The notes beneath the pieces were generated by a model. That model was given only the letters and a program-made list of their open reading frames with translations, searched no databases and had not been told where the DNA came from. 64,000 nucleotides of DNA from Hoylesella marshii DSM 16973 = JCM 13450 (GTDB lineage: Bacteria > Bacteroidota > Bacteroidia > Bacteroidales > Bacteroidaceae), in the NCBI RefSeq assembly GCF_000146675.1, contig NZ_GL397214.1:1779318-1843317 (forward strand). The letters run 5' to 3'. A program made the translations under genes and the position numbers. The first letter of the stretch is position 1, and each line of letters starts with the position of its first letter. Of the stretch, positions 61,133 through 64,000 are shown one piece after another.

Positions 61133-63757
61133 TTATTTGCCGCCCACTATTTTCTTAATGTCGTTCAGTTTGTTGAGTGCTTCCACGGGTGTAAGACGGT
61201 TGATATCCAGGCCGAGTATCTCGTCGCGTATCTGACAGAGCACAGGGTCTTCGAGTTGGAAAAAGCTGAGTTGCATGCCTTCTCTACTGCTGTTGATACG
61301 TTCGGCACTTGGTTTTTCAACCGTGCCCACATTGCTGTTGTCCGATTCGAGTTGCTTCAATATCACGTTCGCTCTCTTTACGATGCTCTTCGGCATACCT
61401 GCTATTTGCGCTACATGAATACCGAACGAGTGTTCGGAGCCGCCCTTTGCCAAGGTGCGAAGAAAGATGACTTTGTCGTCGAGCTCCTTTACGCTCACGT
61501 TATAGTTCTTGATTCGTGCAAAGTTCTTTTCCATTTCATTCAGCTCATGATAGTGAGTAGCAAACAACGTGCGAGCCTTTGCACGTTCGTTTTCATGCAG
61601 ATATTCCACGATAGCCCACGCAATACTGATACCGTCGTAGGTAGAAGTGCCTCGCCCCAACTCATCGAAGAGTACAAGCGAACGGGGCGACACATTATTT
61701 AATATGTTGGCAGCCTCTGTCATCTCTACCATAAAGGTTGATTCACCCAACGAGAGATTGTCGCTTGCTCCCACACGAGTGAATATCTTGTCAACCAATC
61801 CGATGCGGGCGCTTTCCGCCGGCACGAAGCAACCTATTTGAGCCAGCAATACTATCAAAGCCGTTTGTCTGAGCAAGGCCGACTTTCCCGCCATGTTCGG
61901 GCCGGTTATAATCATAATCTGCTGACGTTCGGAATCCAGAAAGATATCGTTCGGCACGTATTTCTCGCCCAACGGGAGTTGTGTCTCTATCACCGGATGT
62001 CGTCCTTGTCGAATGTCTATTACATCCGAGTCATCTACCGACGGCATGATATAGCGATTTTCTTCCGACACTTTGGCAAAGGCGAGCAGGCAATCGAGGT
62101 GTGCTATGAGATTGGCATCTATCTGAATCTGCGGGATAAACTCCTGCATGGCCGTCACCAAGTCGGCAAACAAGCGGTCTTCTAATGAGAGAATCTTTTG
62201 TTCGGCACCGAGTATTTTCTCTTCGTATTCCTTCAATTCTTGCGTGATATAACGCTCTGCATTGGCCAATGTCTGCTTTCTCACCCAGTCGGTAGGCACA
62301 TTTTCCTTATAGGTATTTCTCACTTCAAGATAATAACCGAATACATTATTGTATCCGATTTTAAGACTTGCAATGCCCGTTGCTTCCGCTTCACGCCGTT
62401 GTATCTCAAGCAGATAATCTTTACCGCTATAGGCGATGCGGCGCAATTCATCGAGTTCGCTGTTCACCCCATCGGCAATCACGCCCCCCTTGCTTACCAA
62501 TTGGGGCGGGTCTGTACATATCTCACGCTCTATTCGTTCACGGATACTCTCGCAAAGATTCATCCGTTCGCCTATGCGGCGCAGGTTTTCATTCTCTGCA
62601 TATAAGCAGGCCGTCTTTACAGGTGCAAGTGCTTGGAGCGCATTCTTAAGCTGTACTACTTCGCGGGGCGACACCCGACCTACGGCTGCTTTGGAAACAA
62701 TACGTTCGAGGTCGCCCATACGATGGAACTGCTCATCCAAGCATTGTCTGAAATCGGGTTTCTTAAAATAGTATTCCACAATTCCTAACCGCTCGTTGAT
62801 GGGCTTTTCGTCTTTCAGCGGGAACACTACCCACCGCTTCAGCATGCGTCCGCCCATCGGGGTCACGGTTTTGTCGATGATGTCGATGAGCGATGCCCCC
62901 TCATCATTCATGGGTGCCACCAATTCTAAGCTACGTATGGTAAACTTGTCGAGCCTCACGTAGCGGTCTTCTTCTATACGGGCGAGCGACGTGATGTGAG
63001 CAATATGTGTGTGTTGTGTCTGTTCTAAATACTGAAGAATGGCTCCCGATGCAATGATACCGCTGTTCAGATGTTCCACGCCGAACCCTTTCAAGTTCTT
63101 CGTGCCGAAGTGTTTCAGCAGTTTTTGCCGTGAATTTTGGTCTGTAAACACCCATTCGTCCATTTCAAAGGTGCAGTATCGTGTGCCGGAAAAGCGTGCG
63201 AAATCGCTTTTCCGTTCTTTGTTGTAGAGTATTTCCTTTGGTGCGAAGTTACCCAACAGCTTCTCTACGTAATCGATGGTTCCCTCGCCGGTAAGGAATT
63301 CGCCTGTAGATATATCAAGGAAAGCCACCCCGCAAGCTGTCTTTCCGAAGTGAATGGCCGCAAGGAAGTTGTTTTCCTTGTAATTCAACACGTTGTCTCC
63401 CATGGCCACACCGGGCGTAACGAGTTCTGTAATGCCGCGTTTAACGAGCGTTTTTGTGAGTTTCGGGTCTTCCAGCTGGTCGCAGATGGCCACCCTTCTG
63501 CCGGCTCTTATCAGTTTAGGCAGGTAAGTATCGAGTGCATGATGCGGGAAACCAGCCATTTCTGTGTCTTCTCTGTTCCCCCCGTTGTTGCGTTTTGTCA
63601 GCGTAATACCTAATATTTTTGCTGCTGCCACTGCGTCTTCGGCATATGTTTCGTAAAAGTCGCCGCACCGGAAGAGCATCAACGCGTCGGGATGTTTTGC
63701 TTTCAGGTCGAAGAATTGCTTCATCATGGGGGTCAGCCCCTTATCTTTGGTTGCCAT
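61133..63757 (-). CDS. mutS: DNA mismatch repair protein MutS
   Basis: Recognises mismatches and recruits MutL with ATP. The 874-residue protein has the mismatch-binding domain with [15 protein letters not shown] (Phe-x-Glu wedge, residues about 29-43), core and clamp domains, then the ATPase with Walker [26 protein letters not shown] and TATHYHEL-like [12 protein letters not shown]. The C-terminus has [13 protein letters not shown]. Full length with normal motifs. The MutL partner is not in the window; the MutL/MORC-like ATPase at 32.9 kb is a different protein. Confidence 0.96.
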   Translation of the reverse strand: MATKDKGLTPMMKQFFDLKAKHPDALMLFRCGDFYETYAEDAVAAAKILGITLTKRNNGGNREDTEMAGFPHHALDTYLPKLIRAGRRVAICDQLEDPKLTKTLVKRGITELVTPGVAMGDNVLNYKENNFLAAIHFGKTACGVAFLDISTGEFLTGEGTIDYVEKLLGNFAPKEILYNKERKSDFARFSGTRYCTFEMDEWVFTDQNSRQKLLKHFGTKNLKGFGVEHLNSGIIASGAILQYLEQTQHTHIAHITSLARIEEDRYVRLDKFTIRSLELVAPMNDEGASLIDIIDKTVTPMGGRMLKRWVVFPLKDEKPINERLGIVEYYFKKPDFRQCLDEQFHRMGDLERIVSKAAVGRVSPREVVQLKNALQALAPVKTACLYAENENLRRIGERMNLCESIRERIEREICTDPPQLVSKGGVIADGVNSELDELRRIAYSGKDYLLEIQRREAEATGIASLKIGYNNVFGYYLEVRNTYKENVPTDWVRKQTLANAERYITQELKEYEEKILGAEQKILSLEDRLFADLVTAMQEFIPQIQIDANLIAHLDCLLAFAKVSEENRYIMPSVDDSDVIDIRQGRHPVIETQLPLGEKYVPNDIFLDSERQQIMIITGPNMAGKSALLRQTALIVLLAQIGCFVPAESARIGLVDKIFTRVGASDNLSLGESTFMVEMTEAANILNNVSPRSLVLFDELGRGTSTYDGISIAWAIVEYLHENERAKARTLFATHYHELNEMEKNFARIKNYNVSVKELDDKVIFLRTLAKGGSEHSFGIHVAQIAGMPKSIVKRANVILKQLESDNSNVGTVEKPSAERINSSREGMQLSFFQLEDPVLCQIRDEILGLDINRLTPVEALNKLNDIKKIVGGK

Positions 63758-63779
63758 TTCTCGTTAGGAATTTTGTCTA

Positions 63780-63787
63780 CAAAGATA
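63780..63787 (-). promoter_or_regulatory. Promoter -7 element of mutS
   Basis: TATCTTTG on the minus strand, 22 nt upstream of the mutS ATG. A TTTG lies at 63814 to 63811, slightly further than usual (23 nt). Confidence 0.55.
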
Positions 63788-63894
63788 ATGATTTCCTTGT
63801 GATTTCTCCCCAAAGAAAGCGTTTTTCCAATGATTGCGGCTTCGCAAAACAGTAAAAAATATCCTGCAATAGGGTTGCTTTAAAAAAGATTTCC

Positions 63895-63902
63895 TATATT
63901 TG
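63895..63902 (+). promoter_or_regulatory. Promoter -7 element of the last gene
   Basis: TATATTTG matches TAnnTTTG, with TTG at 63875-63877. The ATG follows at 63986 after an 80-nt leader. Confidence 0.5.
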
Positions 63903-63985
63903 CAGCATTCGTTTTGGTAAAGTTTTGCAGGAGAAGCGTCATCCGCAGGCTTTGCCGGAACTTCACACTAAACAACACCATTCAT

Positions 63986-64000
63986 ATGAAAAAAACGTTA
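63986..64000 (+). CDS. Start of a probable exported protein, cut by the window end
   Basis: ATG at 63986 reads Met-Lys-Lys-Thr-Leu, the start of a signal peptide by its look. Only five codons are in the window, so nothing more can be said. Confidence 0.45.

Noticed and set aside
1..64000. tRNA and rRNA genes
   Set aside because: No convincing T-arm signature or rRNA core sequence was found by reading; a tRNAscan run would settle it.

Overview
The window is a bacterial chromosome segment from the Bacteroidota, most likely order Bacteroidales and a Prevotella-like genus. The evidence is the gene set (SdhCAB fumarate reductase type, DUF4294, DUF3108, PCMD and Ig-like lipoproteins, Prevotella-style secreted C-terminus), the repeated use of the Bacteroidota promoter pattern TTTG / TAnnTTTG, and the general lack of Shine-Dalgarno sequences. 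No tRNA, rRNA, CRISPR array or intact transposase gene was recognised.

Region 1-32200 is mostly housekeeping: ackA (5' cut), dgt, a Dxs-like enzyme, the overlapping prmC-recX-comF operon, ribD, priA, sdhCAB, mnmG, apt, uvrC, dtd, a MazG-type pyrophosphohydrolase, deoC, polA, a polyprenyl synthetase, a secreted hydrolase, a GH3-family protein, two envelope proteins and gpmA. Two near-perfect parS sites flank apt between mnmG and uvrC. Four intergenic sites carry the same array: four palindromic units spaced exactly 22 bp apart.

Region 32400-38270 is an AT-rich defence island, one six-gene minus-strand operon: an XRE regulator, an N4/N6-type methyltransferase with a C-terminal staphylococcal-nuclease-like domain, a MjaI-type restriction enzyme, an m5C methyltransferase, a GHKL (MutL/MORC-like) ATPase fused to a TIR-like domain, and Vsr. 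A 12-bp direct repeat lies just outside each end. Next to it are a GC-rich, apparently internally deleted MobV relaxase and about 0.9 kb of hairpin-rich non-coding DNA, which look like the remains of a mobilizable element.

Region 40080-40440 has nine DnaA-box matches (five exact TTATCCACA) in AT-rich DNA, a strong candidate for the chromosomal origin. The parS sites about 24 kb away fit that reading. The island therefore sits between gpmA and the origin.

Region 40500-64000 holds an RteC-like small protein, a secreted Arg-rich protein, a two-gene ABC exporter, DUF4294, a U32-sufE-trmH operon, a secreted protein, an xpt-xanthine permease operon, an aminotransferase-nucleotidyltransferase-LicD operon, a PCMD lipoprotein with an outer-membrane barrel protein, a large secreted Tricorn-like protease, mutS and the first codons of a secreted protein. 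A second, unrelated interspersed repeat occurs at 46.6 kb and 52.4 kb.
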